In this document: positions 35,500 to 44,448 of the stretch, piece by piece
Numbering within the stretch: position 1 is the stretch's first letter
Layout: each line of letters starts with the position of its first letter
Origin: Burkholderiales bacterium
Lineage (GTDB): Bacteria > Pseudomonadota > Gammaproteobacteria > Burkholderiales > Nitrosomonadaceae
NCBI GenBank assembly: GCA_024235755.1
Contig: JACKLV010000012.1
Span: 58,174 to 122,173, forward strand
Direction of reading: 5' to 3'
DNA: 64,000 bases
Notes under the pieces: generated by a model
Database searches by the model: none
What the model was told of the DNA's origin: nothing
The model's input: only the letters and a program-made list of their open reading frames with translations
Translations under genes and position numbers: made by a program

Positions 35500-36426
35500 T
35501 TACTCAAAGCTGAGCAATGTAAACTGCATCCGGGCCGGGTCACTCAGGGACATGACAACGTTATTGAGTAGCGTGTTTTTATTAATAATGGCGGATGGAA
35601 TGGTCAATGTGCGGTTTTGACCCGAAAATGTCGCCATATTTGCAGAGCCAATCGTCAGTGGCGTTACACTGGAAGGATCCAGTTCGAATATGATATCCGG
35701 CTCCACTGCGATCAGCAGCAGGCGCACATCGTACATGTTACCGTTGCCGGTATCGACCGCGAATGTTAATACATTCTCATCGAACACGGCGGTTACATCA
35801 TGCAAAGCCACGGAATTGACCAGCACAAAATTCTCCACCTGAACAGGCTGTGATACATCAAAATTGACCGTTGGCGTGCTCGAGAGTGCACCGCCGAAGT
35901 TGACACGCTGCAAGCCTGCGATAGCGTCGAAAAGGGTCATGCCATCGTACAGAATCTTTGCAAATACCGTAAAGCCCTCATTCTGCGTATCCAGATCTGC
36001 TGGAGGGCCGGAGTTATCGTCAAGATTGACAAACCATTGGCTGGTGGCGCTATCCGGGTCGCCGCTCAGTTTGGCCATGGCGACCGTGCCGCGTACATTG
36101 GAAAGGCCAAATTCGTTCACAACGGGGTCGAACGTATCAACCTGTGTTACACCCACACCGTTACTGCCGCTGGAGACTTTGAATCCACCACCCTGAATAA
36201 CGAAGCCCGGTTCGCTGCGGTGAAAAATGCTTTGATCATAAGCACCGCTGTCAATATAGCGAATAAAATTCGCTACTGTCTGGGGTGCTTGCCGTTCAAG
36301 CAGTTCCATGCAAAAACCGCCTAAATTCGTGTTAAAACAGGCGACCGGATTAGCTTGCGTGACAGTCGAAAATAACAGGAAGCTCAGAGTAGTGATAACG
36401 GTAGAAAAATTTCGAGTAAAAGCCAT
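35500..36426 (-). CDS. exported cyclophilin-type peptidyl-prolyl isomerase with C-terminal extension
   Basis: A 308-residue protein with a signal peptide (VITTLSFLLFSTVTQANP). A cyclophilin domain follows (about 28-195), with the core IFHRSEPGFVIQGGGF, MAKLSGDPDSATSQWFVNL and GFTVFAKILYDGM, matching the FHRVI.GFMIQGGG, SQFFI and FG.V patterns of the family. It would fold proteins in the periplasm or outside the cell. The last 110 residues are an extra beta-rich domain absent from PpiA, of unknown role. It converges with the LysR gene after 17 bases. Confidence 0.88.
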   Translation of the reverse strand: MAFTRNFSTVITTLSFLLFSTVTQANPVACFNTNLGGFCMELLERQAPQTVANFIRYIDSGAYDQSIFHRSEPGFVIQGGGFKVSSGSNGVGVTQVDTFDPVVNEFGLSNVRGTVAMAKLSGDPDSATSQWFVNLDDNSGPPADLDTQNEGFTVFAKILYDGMTLFDAIAGLQRVNFGGALSSTPTVNFDVSQPVQVENFVLVNSVALHDVTAVFDENVLTFAVDTGNGNMYDVRLLLIAVEPDIIFELDPSSVTPLTIGSANMATFSGQNRTLTIPSAIINKNTLLNNVVMSLSDPARMQFTLLSFE

Positions 36427-36670
36427 GGCTGGTTGACTGATGAAGATGAATTGAAAACATTATTATACGAAACGGCTGTGATTTAGGTAAAAAAACTGAA
36501 TGTATGATGGTGAGTGGGATGTCATGCTGTGTTTATTTCTGATCCATTCGACATTATTGTTAAAAAACCATTTTGCAATTACTATTACTAAACCGTCAGC
36601 AAAAGCCGTCATTCAGGATCGCCTTGCATGCTGATTTCATTCTGTTTCTAACTTTTCAAGGAGAAGACAA

Positions 36671-39600
36671 ATGAAACGCCTTGCCTCACCTCGTACCCGG
36701 TTAAAAGAACGTTATGATGCGATTGTTGTTGGATCAGGCTATGGCGGCGGTATCGCCGCGTCGCGTCTGGGAAGAATGCAGCGTAGTGACGGCAGCAAGT
36801 TGAATATCTGCCTGTTGGAGCGCGGCCGGGAAATACAAACCGGCGAATATCCGGATACGTTGCTCGAAGCAGGCAGGGAGTTTCAAATCAACCTTCACGA
36901 TAAGCATATCGGTGACTATACCGGGTTGTATAATCTGTATGCCGGCAAAGACATGAATGTTATGGTTGGTTGCGGCCTGGGCGGTACGTCGCTGATCAAC
37001 GCCAATGTGTCGCTTAAGGCGGATGATCGTGTTTTTAACGATCCGCGCTGGCCCGACGAGATCCGCCAGGATAGCGAGCGAATGTCGGCCTGTTATGAAC
37101 GCGCCATGAAGATGCTCGGCGCACAACCGTTTCCGGAGGGCCAGGATGGCGTGCCGGATTTGCCCAAAGTTGCAGCGCAAAAAAACTCTGCCAGGGCGGT
37201 TAACCGACCGATCACTTTTCCACCGATCAACGTTACTTTTAAAGACAGGATTAATGAGGCCGGCGTGCATCAACCGGCTTGTACGCATTGCGGTGATTGC
37301 GTTTCGGGTTGTAACTACGGTTCCAAGAATACCACGCTGATGAATTATCTGCCGGATGCCTGGAATAACGGCGTGGAAATTTTTACTCAGGTTGCCGTGC
37401 GCTGGCTGGAAAAAGACGGGGATGACTGGCTGGTGCATTGTCAGATCATGGAAGTCGGCCGGGAAGCTTTTGATGCGCCTGATCTGGTGCTACGCTGCAA
37501 ACAGGTATTTCTGGGCGCTGGCACGCTCGGCACTACAGAAATTCTGCTGCGTTCCAAAGAAAAAGGATTGCCATTATCCGACCAGGTGGGTGAACATTTT
37601 TCTTCCAATGGCGATGTACTTGGATTCGGTTTTAATAACGACGTACCGATTAATGCCATCGGTTTTGGCAACAGGCCCGTTGGCGAGATTGACCCGGTCG
37701 GACCCTGCATTACCACTATGATCGACGACCGCGCCACGCCTGAGCTTGATCAGGGGTTGATTTTGGAGGAAGGCAGCATTCCAGGAGCACTGGGCAGTAT
37801 TCTGCCGGGATTAATGGCTTCGGCTGCCGGCTTGATCGGCAAGGATTCTGATGGCGGCCTGAATGACGAAGTCAAGGAACACGCACGGGTGCTGGAAAGT
37901 CTGGTGCGCGGACCCTATCACGGTGCAGTGCACAATACGCAGGTATATCTGATTATGAGTCATGACGATTCCGATGGACGTCTGGTGTTACAGGATAACG
38001 CCATCAACGTCGATTGGCCGGGTGTCGGCGATAAACCCATATTCAGGCGCGACAACGATTTTATGCAACAAGTTACTGCGGCTAACGGTGGTACTTATGT
38101 TCCAAATCCGATCTGGACGAAAGAACTGCATAACAGTCTGATCACCGTGCATCCGCTGGGTGGTAGCTGTATGGGCAAGGATGCCGAATCCGGGGTGGTC
38201 GATCACCGCGGCAGGGTATTTAACGGTACTTCAGGTACAGCGGTGCATGAAGGTCTGTATGCAATGGACGGCAGCATTGTGCCACGTTCAGTCGGGGTAA
38301 ATCCGTTATTGACGATTTCCGCGCTGACCGAACGCGGTATGGAACTCTTGGCTGAAGCCGAGGGCTATACCTACGATTTTACTAGTCCTTCGCAACCGCG
38401 CGAAGCGGAACCGGCTACGGTTGGCGTTCGATTTACCGAAACCATGCGCGGCTGGTGGGCGCAGCATGGGGATTATGAACAGGCAGTTCGTTCCGGCAAG
38501 GAAGACGGCAACAGCCTGGATTTTACGCTGACTGTCAGCGTTGCCGATATCAATGCCTTGATCAAACAAGGCGGCGAATACAACGGCGGTATGGTTGGCA
38601 CGGTCACTGCACCGGGATTGTCCGCGTCTCCGTTAACCGTCACGCAGGGTGTGTTTAATTTGTTTGCGCGCGACCCTAACCAAGTAGGGCAGGAATATAT
38701 GAAATACCGCTTTCAAATGCATGCGGAAGACGGCAAGTCCTGGTATTTTGAAGGTCACAAAATCATTCACGATGATCCCGGTATCGATATCTGGTCAGAT
38801 ACCACACAACTGTATATCACTATTTACGACGGTGCCGATGATACCGCGGCAGTCAAGGGGCGAGGAATGCTGTACATTCAGCCGCTTGATTTCATACGCC
38901 AGATTACTACTATCGATGCAATCGGTGCTCAGACTACCGCTGAACGGTTGCGCGCTATTGGCCGTTTCGGCGTCCATTTCGCTGGGGATTTGTATCATAT
39001 CTACGGCGGTATTCTGGTGCCTCCACAGTATCTGGACGTTGATGCGCCGCCACGCAAAAAACGCACATTGCGAGTGGGTGTGCCGGAAGTGCATCATTTC
39101 AATGCCGGTGATGGCGTTCCGTTGCGGCTGACACGGTATCGAGGTGGAAACAAGGGCCCTCTACTGATGGTGCATGGCGCAGGCGTTTCCAGTCAAATAT
39201 TTACCACGGATACCATAGATACCAACCTGCTGGAATATCTTTATAACAATGGATATGACTGTTGGCTACTGGAAATGCGTATCAGTATAGCGCTTCCCAG
39301 TGCGAAACAGAGTTGGACACTGGATGATATCGCCCAATACGATTATCCGGCGGCGGTCAAAACCGTGATAGATATCACGGGCAGCCCTGACGTTCAGGCT
39401 TTTGTGCATTGCGCCGGGTCGACCACATTTTTCATGGCCATGATGAGCGGACTGCAGCATGTGCGTGCCGCAGTTTCATCGCAGATCGGTCCAAATCATA
39501 TTGTCTCGGATAATGTGAAACTGAAAGCGAGCCTGTTCTTGCCCTCGCTGCTGGGTACAATCGGTATCGATTCGGTGACCGCATACACCGATGCCCGGGG

Positions 39601-40099
39601 CGGCTGGCTGAATAATCTTTACGACAAAGCGCTTAATCTGCAGCATTTTGATGCCGAGGAACGCTGTTCGAGTGCCGTTTGTCATCGTGTCAGCTTTATG
39701 TATTCTCTGCTGTATGAACATGATCAGTTAAACCGCCTGACGCATGATAATTTGCATGAATTGTTCGGTATTTGCAGCGTGGGCATTTTCAAACATCTGG
39801 CGCTTTGCGCACGCGAGAAACATATTGTGAACGCCCAGGGCAAGGATGTGTATACGCCTCACTGGGATAAACTGAACATTCCGATTACCTTCATTCATGG
39901 CGGCGAGAATGCGAGTTATTTGCCCGAATCCACCGAGCGCAGCTTTAACAAACTGGTAGAAGTCAACGGTCCGGATGGGTACGCACGACATGTTATTCCG
40001 AACTATGGGCATATCGACTGTATTTTTGGCAAAAATGCCGTCAAGGATGTTTATCCGTACATCTTGTCTGCGTTGGATCAGACGAATTCGGTTAAATAA
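36671..40099 (+). CDS. GMC oxidoreductase (cholesterol-oxidase-like) fused to an alpha/beta hydrolase
   Basis: A 1142-residue fusion. Residues about 1-570 form a GMC flavoenzyme with FAD-binding IVVGSGYGGGIAASRLG, GCGLGGTSLINANV and the C-terminal VGVNPLLTISAL. It carries a cysteine cluster CTHCGDCVSGC (Cys204, 207, 210, 214) with the CX2CX2CX3C spacing of iron-sulphur ligands. A beta-rich linker region (about 600-790) follows. Residues about 805-1142 form an alpha/beta hydrolase with LLMVHGAG, an elbow VHCAGS in which Cys914 takes the nucleophile place of Ser, FIHGGENASYLP and a catalytic-type His in YGHIDCIFG. The two activities may act in series on a sterol-like or other hydrophobic alcohol. 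The substrate is unknown. AAGGAG precedes the ATG. Confidence 0.85.
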   Translation: MKRLASPRTRLKERYDAIVVGSGYGGGIAASRLGRMQRSDGSKLNICLLERGREIQTGEYPDTLLEAGREFQINLHDKHIGDYTGLYNLYAGKDMNVMVGCGLGGTSLINANVSLKADDRVFNDPRWPDEIRQDSERMSACYERAMKMLGAQPFPEGQDGVPDLPKVAAQKNSARAVNRPITFPPINVTFKDRINEAGVHQPACTHCGDCVSGCNYGSKNTTLMNYLPDAWNNGVEIFTQVAVRWLEKDGDDWLVHCQIMEVGREAFDAPDLVLRCKQVFLGAGTLGTTEILLRSKEKGLPLSDQVGEHFSSNGDVLGFGFNNDVPINAIGFGNRPVGEIDPVGPCITTMIDDRATPELDQGLILEEGSIPGALGSILPGLMASAAGLIGKDSDGGLNDEVKEHARVLESLVRGPYHGAVHNTQVYLIMSHDDSDGRLVLQDNAINVDWPGVGDKPIFRRDNDFMQQVTAANGGTYVPNPIWTKELHNSLITVHPLGGSCMGKDAESGVVDHRGRVFNGTSGTAVHEGLYAMDGSIVPRSVGVNPLLTISALTERGMELLAEAEGYTYDFTSPSQPREAEPATVGVRFTETMRGWWAQHGDYEQAVRSGKEDGNSLDFTLTVSVADINALIKQGGEYNGGMVGTVTAPGLSASPLTVTQGVFNLFARDPNQVGQEYMKYRFQMHAEDGKSWYFEGHKIIHDDPGIDIWSDTTQLYITIYDGADDTAAVKGRGMLYIQPLDFIRQITTIDAIGAQTTAERLRAIGRFGVHFAGDLYHIYGGILVPPQYLDVDAPPRKKRTLRVGVPEVHHFNAGDGVPLRLTRYRGGNKGPLLMVHGAGVSSQIFTTDTIDTNLLEYLYNNGYDCWLLEMRISIALPSAKQSWTLDDIAQYDYPAAVKTVIDITGSPDVQAFVHCAGSTTFFMAMMSGLQHVRAAVSSQIGPNHIVSDNVKLKASLFLPSLLGTIGIDSVTAYTDARGGWLNNLYDKALNLQHFDAEERCSSAVCHRVSFMYSLLYEHDQLNRLTHDNLHELFGICSVGIFKHLALCAREKHIVNAQGKDVYTPHWDKLNIPITFIHGGENASYLPESTERSFNKLVEVNGPDGYARHVIPNYGHIDCIFGKNAVKDVYPYILSALDQTNSVK

Positions 40100-40210
40100 A
40101 ATTTGTCCGTTATGAGCCCGGCAATATCACATGGATAAAGAACGGCCCCTAGGATTAGTTGCGTATTAGAAAGTAACAAAGCGCGTTTCTTTTAGCTACA
40201 GGAGGTAGCC

Positions 40211-40837
40211 ATGGCAATAGCTGTTGATAAGTTTCCAACGGAGGTTGTTAGCGATTACTACAAAATTCGCAAGGATTTGCAGAGCGGTGATGTGCTAATT
40301 TGTTCGGGGTCGGGCATTTTTTCCTCGATGATACAACAGGCTACAGAAAGTGTCTGGAGTCACGTGGCCTTAGTATTGCGCCTGGATACAATCGATCGGG
40401 TAATGCTATTGGAGAGTGTGGAGCCAGTCGGTGTGCGAACCGTTCGCCTGACTAAATACCTGGATGACTATGACAACAACAAAAAGGGTTATCCCGGTGG
40501 ACTGGCGATTATCAGAAACAAAAAATTTGCAAGCACTGTCAAAAAAAAGAAAATGGCTAAGCTTGTTCAGTACGCGGTCGACCAGTTCGGCTATCCGTAC
40601 GATACAGACGAAATTGCCAAAATCGCTGCCCGGATCCTGGCTTCAAAAGTACCGTTTACCAAAAAGCAATTGAAAAGAATTGAACCCGACCGTGAATTTA
40701 TCTGCTCGGAATATGTTGCCCGTTGTTATGAAAAAATCGGCCTTGATGTTCAATGGAACCAACTTGGATTCGTCGCGCCTTCGGATTTTGCCGCTGATCC
40801 GAATTTTGATTTGGTTGCGGTACTCAAACGAAAGTAA
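40211..40837 (+). CDS. YiiX/YebB-like permuted papain-fold amidase
   Basis: A 208-residue protein without a signal peptide. It has the permuted NlpC/P60 layout: His in ESVWSHVALVLR comes first, and the catalytic Cys comes later in EFICSEYVARCYEKIG. Other family marks are LQSGDVLICSGSG and FGYPYDTDEIAKIAA. Members are lipid- or peptide-acylating or cleaving enzymes; the substrate is unknown. AGGAGG stands before the ATG. It lies 111 bases after the GMC fusion gene and could be its co-transcribed neighbour, and 566 bases before the capsid-like gene. Confidence 0.8.
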   Translation: MAIAVDKFPTEVVSDYYKIRKDLQSGDVLICSGSGIFSSMIQQATESVWSHVALVLRLDTIDRVMLLESVEPVGVRTVRLTKYLDDYDNNKKGYPGGLAIIRNKKFASTVKKKKMAKLVQYAVDQFGYPYDTDEIAKIAARILASKVPFTKKQLKRIEPDREFICSEYVARCYEKIGLDVQWNQLGFVAPSDFAADPNFDLVAVLKRK

Positions 40838-41405
40838 CGCCGGTATTTTTCTGTGCCGCCCTTGGCGAATCCGCGCCTTCCTGTAACTTATATCCCGCTT
40901 CCAATTTTCAACTAATTCTCATTTCTTCACCGCGTTAGTCTTGTCATTTTCTATGACAAAAGAACTGTCAAAAGATTGTGTTTTCGAGGAAAACGCAATT
41001 CCCAGGTTATTGATGAATCAATAATTTATTTCTGGAAATGGTTGTTCTGGTGATTTTTCGACTATTCCAAAAAACAAGCCACTTCCAAAGTATAGCAACT
41101 AAATTGCGGCCGGTAGTCCGAATTGAATTGAATCGAGTCGAACCATTTTGCGATGTCAATCGTATAACTGTTTAAACGGGCGATTCAATTGAGTGTTCAG
41201 AATGAACAGCCTGGTTTTTCGAATATTTTTTATGTTTTCGGCGGTTGTCATGCCAGTTCAAGCCTTTTTCCAAACAAAATGCCGGCAATGCCGATTTATG
41301 GCAACGGTTGATTCCGAAGCTGCAATGCTGCAAATGCGAAAGGTTTTTTCTGTCCAGATTGATTTTTAATTCCACGGGATTCAATACATTAGTAAGGAGA
41401 TTATG
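40838..41405. other. long intergenic region before the capsid-like gene
   Basis: About 565 bases. Apart from one short candidate frame (41202-41369, listed separately), no gene is seen. The stretch is AT-rich and must contain the promoter of the two-gene unit that follows. Confidence 0.5.
41202..41369 (+). CDS. possible small exported protein with a CxxC pair
   Basis: A 55-codon frame starting MNSLVFRIFFMFSAVVMPVQA, which looks like a signal peptide, followed by FFQTKCRQCRFMATVDSEAA and ending VQIDF. The CRQC motif could bind a metal or form a disulphide. There is no clear ribosome-binding site and no known family. It is included only because it lies upstream of an unusual two-gene unit. Confidence 0.25.
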   Translation: MNSLVFRIFFMFSAVVMPVQAFFQTKCRQCRFMATVDSEAAMLQMRKVFSVQIDF

Positions 41406-42425
41406 ATGTCTACTATTGGCGATAATGCACGGCTGCTTTCAAACGACGTTCAGGCAAAATGGCTAATTGAGGATTTTCCGTTTCGTATCCAACTCGCGAG
41501 TGCGCTCCCTTTTTATCCGGTTGCCGGCGATGCGTTGCGTTACACTACAACGCCGGTGTTGCAGCCCGGTGTGACGATTGGGTTTGAAGAGGGGATAGTC
41601 GAGGACACCAAAATGCCCAGTGACGCATCCCGAGTCTTTTCATTTGCCGAAATTGCCACGCAGTTCCGGGTTTCATACAAAGCGCAGGATATTTTTTCAT
41701 CGAATGTCAACGATCAGGTATCTGTTCAAATGGCGTTGGCTATCCGGGAACTTCTCTACAAATTTTGGACGTTGTTCGAATCGGGCGATTCGGCCAATAC
41801 CGGAGAATTCGACGGTTTGTATAAGCTGGTCGACCCGTCGCGGGTACTGGATCTCGGTTTTCAACCGCTCACACTGGAAGTACTGGAGCAGGGCAAGGAA
41901 CTGGTGCGCACCAACGATGGCCGCGGCACGGTGCTGTTTACTAACAGCACCGGTAAACGCGCGATTCATGCGGCGCACTGGACGCGTGGATTGACGCCAC
42001 AGTATACCGACATGATTTTTTCATGTCCGTACAACGAAAATCAGGCGGAACAGGTTTTAACCTTTGACGGTGCTCCCGTTTATGTCAACGATCTGAATCA
42101 GAATCTAGGTCGCAGCCCGGACACTCCAGACGGTGAGTCTATAGTGGAAAATCCGCTGGCGTTTGGCAGTGCAGGGATAGGCACCAACATCTGGTTTTTT
42201 TCTATGGGTGAAAACAATCTGCACGGCATGACGCCCGCAGCACTGGATACGGGACTGTTCGTGACGCGTTCGACAATGCTGCCGGATGGATCCACCCTGG
42301 TCTACCATGTAACAATGCCAGCCAGCATTGCACTTGGCAGCGTCAGCAGTCTGGCCGTGATCAAGAACGCTGTAATTCCGGCACATCGCAGTCCATTGAT
42401 TGACTTTGATATCCGAGGAGCATAG
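41406..42425 (+). CDS. HK97-fold major-capsid-like protein, stand-alone
   Basis: A 339-residue protein whose pattern resembles phage major capsid proteins of the HK97 fold: an N-terminal arm region (LASALPFYPVAGDALRYTT), a middle segment DGLYKLVDPSRVLDLG, LTLEVLEQGKELVRTNDGRG, VLFTNSTGKRAIHAA, FDGAPVYVNDLNQN, and an A-domain-like NIWFFSMGENNLHGMTP. No terminase, portal, protease or tail genes are nearby, so this is not an ordinary prophage. An encapsulin-like shell or a domesticated capsid is possible. AAGGAG gives 6-base spacing to the ATG at 41406; a second ATG lies at 41403. It ends 2 bases before the next gene. The fold assignment is by eye and needs a profile search. Confidence 0.6.
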   Translation: MSTIGDNARLLSNDVQAKWLIEDFPFRIQLASALPFYPVAGDALRYTTTPVLQPGVTIGFEEGIVEDTKMPSDASRVFSFAEIATQFRVSYKAQDIFSSNVNDQVSVQMALAIRELLYKFWTLFESGDSANTGEFDGLYKLVDPSRVLDLGFQPLTLEVLEQGKELVRTNDGRGTVLFTNSTGKRAIHAAHWTRGLTPQYTDMIFSCPYNENQAEQVLTFDGAPVYVNDLNQNLGRSPDTPDGESIVENPLAFGSAGIGTNIWFFSMGENNLHGMTPAALDTGLFVTRSTMLPDGSTLVYHVTMPASIALGSVSSLAVIKNAVIPAHRSPLIDFDIRGA

Positions 42426-42427
42426 CA

Positions 42428-43747
42428 ATGGCCGACAAATTTTTGACCAAAGCCGTTTCCGGTACGAACGCACAGGATGCGTCCGCGCCGGAACAGCGGC
42501 AGCCAATATTACAAACCAGTCTGGACGTAATCAGAACGCAGCTTCAGAGTGCATCTGTACCGGTAAAATTCAAGCAGTCGGTGCAGGGCGTTATGCCCGG
42601 TGTACGATTGTTACCGACTGAACCTGTACATTCATGCACCGCGGGCGGTGATCTCTGTTTGCATACACTGGAGACAACGCAGCGAGAAACAGCGGATTTG
42701 TCCGCCACATCGGAAAATTCAATGCAACCGTTTTATCTAACGGAAGCAATGGCCAATCTGACCCAGCTTGAACGCACCGCCGCAGGGTTGCAATGGTTCG
42801 ATGCACGCCGGTTGTCGGCGCTGATCACCAATACGTATTTTCTCGAGACTTGTTTTTTTCCGCCTGTCTATTGGTGTCTTTGTCCTTCAGATCCGGCCAA
42901 AAACTCTTCTAAAAAGATTAGCAAAGAATGTAACGACCTGTGGCTTAAAGCGGTAAAAACGTTTAAAGACAAGGGCCATCTCACCGCAACCGAATACAGC
43001 GCGCTGATAAAAAAATGCCCTAAATTTGCACTGCTTTTTTATCGTATTTTAGAGGACAATACGTTCAAATTAAAAACCACAGTTTTAGCCAACCTTGACG
43101 CTTTCGCGGAATGGAAGAAGAAGGCCGACGAAGAAGCCAAAAAGAAACAGAAGGAAATTGAAGATGCAGAAAAAAAAGAACAGGAAGCATATGATAAAAG
43201 TCATGGCGGAAAGGAGCATTCTCCTTGCGAATGCTGGGAATTGGTTGGCTACGTAGCGTATACAAACGGAAATAGAATTCCGATAACAGGTAAGTCTGCT
43301 GACAAATCGACTAAAATACCTAAGGAAAACGTATGCTTAGTGTCAGGTCAGGGTGAAGAAGTAAAAGGAGCGCATGAATTTAAGTCTATCTCCGGCCGAC
43401 CGAATTGTTGTACGTTTGAGTACCTATCAAAATATGTTCAAGTGGCGCATTCCTTACCGAAGGAGGGTAGTATAGAACCGAAATATACTGGCATTGAGCA
43501 TGGAAAGTATAAAAGTTACAACCAATATGCTGAATACGAATACTGGCTTACCTTGACTTCAACCCCGAATCACTACGGTTGGGAGTATATGAATATTATC
43601 AACAATTTCAAAGTCGGAAAAAAAAGACAAGCGGAAGTGACGGAATCAATAGAATCAAATCAGTTAAATAAAGGACTCGGAAAAATTGAAATGAATATTG
43701 ACGGCGTAAACTGTCCTGCCAAAACGCTTTGGTATTTAGCTGAATAA
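42428..43747 (+). CDS. cysteine-rich protein of unknown function, partner of the capsid-like protein
   Basis: A 439-residue protein with no recognised family. Residues 1-70 are low-complexity and polar. Then come scattered cysteines (HSCTAGGDLC, LETCFFPPVYWCLCP, KECNDLW, KKCPKF). A highly charged helical stretch at about 218-255 (EWKKKADEEAKKKQKEIE) looks like a coiled coil. A C-terminal part contains SPCECWELVGYVAY and GRPNCCTF. It has no signal peptide. The gene starts 2 bases after the capsid-like gene with GAGGAGC in front, so both are made from one transcript, and it is closed by a terminator. It could be cargo or an accessory surface protein of the shell; this is inference from position only. 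Confidence 0.6.
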   Translation: MADKFLTKAVSGTNAQDASAPEQRQPILQTSLDVIRTQLQSASVPVKFKQSVQGVMPGVRLLPTEPVHSCTAGGDLCLHTLETTQRETADLSATSENSMQPFYLTEAMANLTQLERTAAGLQWFDARRLSALITNTYFLETCFFPPVYWCLCPSDPAKNSSKKISKECNDLWLKAVKTFKDKGHLTATEYSALIKKCPKFALLFYRILEDNTFKLKTTVLANLDAFAEWKKKADEEAKKKQKEIEDAEKKEQEAYDKSHGGKEHSPCECWELVGYVAYTNGNRIPITGKSADKSTKIPKENVCLVSGQGEEVKGAHEFKSISGRPNCCTFEYLSKYVQVAHSLPKEGSIEPKYTGIEHGKYKSYNQYAEYEYWLTLTSTPNHYGWEYMNIINNFKVGKKRQAEVTESIESNQLNKGLGKIEMNIDGVNCPAKTLWYLAE

Positions 43748-43775
43748 ATGCAAGCTGCTATCAGCTTTGAATCCT

Positions 43776-43814
43776 AAAAAGCAGCCCGGGTGATTGTATT
43801 CGGGCTGCTTTTTT
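43776..43814. terminator. strong bidirectional rho-independent terminator
   Basis: A 13-base stem AAAAAGCAGCCCG / CGGGCTGCTTTTT with a 12-base loop and T-runs on both strands. It closes the capsid-like two-gene unit (plus) and the sigma/cupin operon (minus). Confidence 0.93.
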
Positions 43815-43818
43815 AGTT

Positions 43819-44448
43819 TTACTCTGCAACAAACTCCAACCCTTCAATTAACACAGCGGCAAAAACAAGCGGTTTTGCTCCGACGGATTGCAGTGCATGC
43901 ACCGAGCCGGCGGGCCGATGTATGCAATCACCTGGGTAATAGATGGCGCCATTGATTTCTTTCATCTGACCTTGAAGCACGAACGACCATTCGTCACCCA
44001 GATGCCGGTGAGCGGCAATCATTTGACCGGGTTCGACATAGACCAGCCCGCAATCGGCATTTGCGGCAATATGCGGTCCACCGTCAAAATGGTATAAATG
44101 CGTACCGGGAAAAGCATCGATTTGCCATGTTTTTTCGGATACATGATTTAAGCTGGTCAGATGATTTTCAAGCGTTTTTCGATCAAGATCGAAAAAAACG
44201 CAAAGTCGATCGATAAAGCCGGAGAACTGTGTTTCCTGACGTACAGCATTGATGATACGTGTGCGTAAATGCTCGGATGGTGTCAGTGGTTGCTCCGCTT
44301 TGGCCAGAAGTATTAATGCGTTTTCGATATCCTGCAGTGCTGATTTGCTCTGAGCGGATGATTCGATTTCCGCTTTCAGGGTAGCGGCGGTTTTTTTATC
44401 GAGAATGCCTAATGCATACTCGGTCAGCCTGTTATTTTGATCGGACAT
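43819..44448 (-). CDS. ChrR-like cupin regulator (putative anti-sigma factor)
   Basis: A 209-residue protein. The N-terminal region (LTEYALGILD...ALQDIENALILL) resembles an anti-sigma domain. The C-terminal cupin has the ChrR pattern PGQMIAAHRHLGDEWSFVLQG with His, His and Glu ligands, then YPGDCIHRPAGSVHAL with the last His. In ChrR, the cupin senses singlet oxygen or lipid peroxides and the N-terminal zinc site (H...HxxxCxxC) holds the sigma factor. No such zinc motif is visible here, so release must work differently. The ATG at 44448, after GGAG, overlaps the end of the sigma gene by 17 bases. Confidence 0.82.
   Translation of the reverse strand: MSDQNNRLTEYALGILDKKTAATLKAEIESSAQSKSALQDIENALILLAKAEQPLTPSEHLRTRIINAVRQETQFSGFIDRLCVFFDLDRKTLENHLTSLNHVSEKTWQIDAFPGTHLYHFDGGPHIAANADCGLVYVEPGQMIAAHRHLGDEWSFVLQGQMKEINGAIYYPGDCIHRPAGSVHALQSVGAKPLVFAAVLIEGLEFVAE

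Noticed and set aside
41406..43747. Prophage interpretation of the capsid-like gene
   Set aside because: No other phage structural, packaging, lysis or integrase gene lies anywhere in the window, so a prophage cannot be called.
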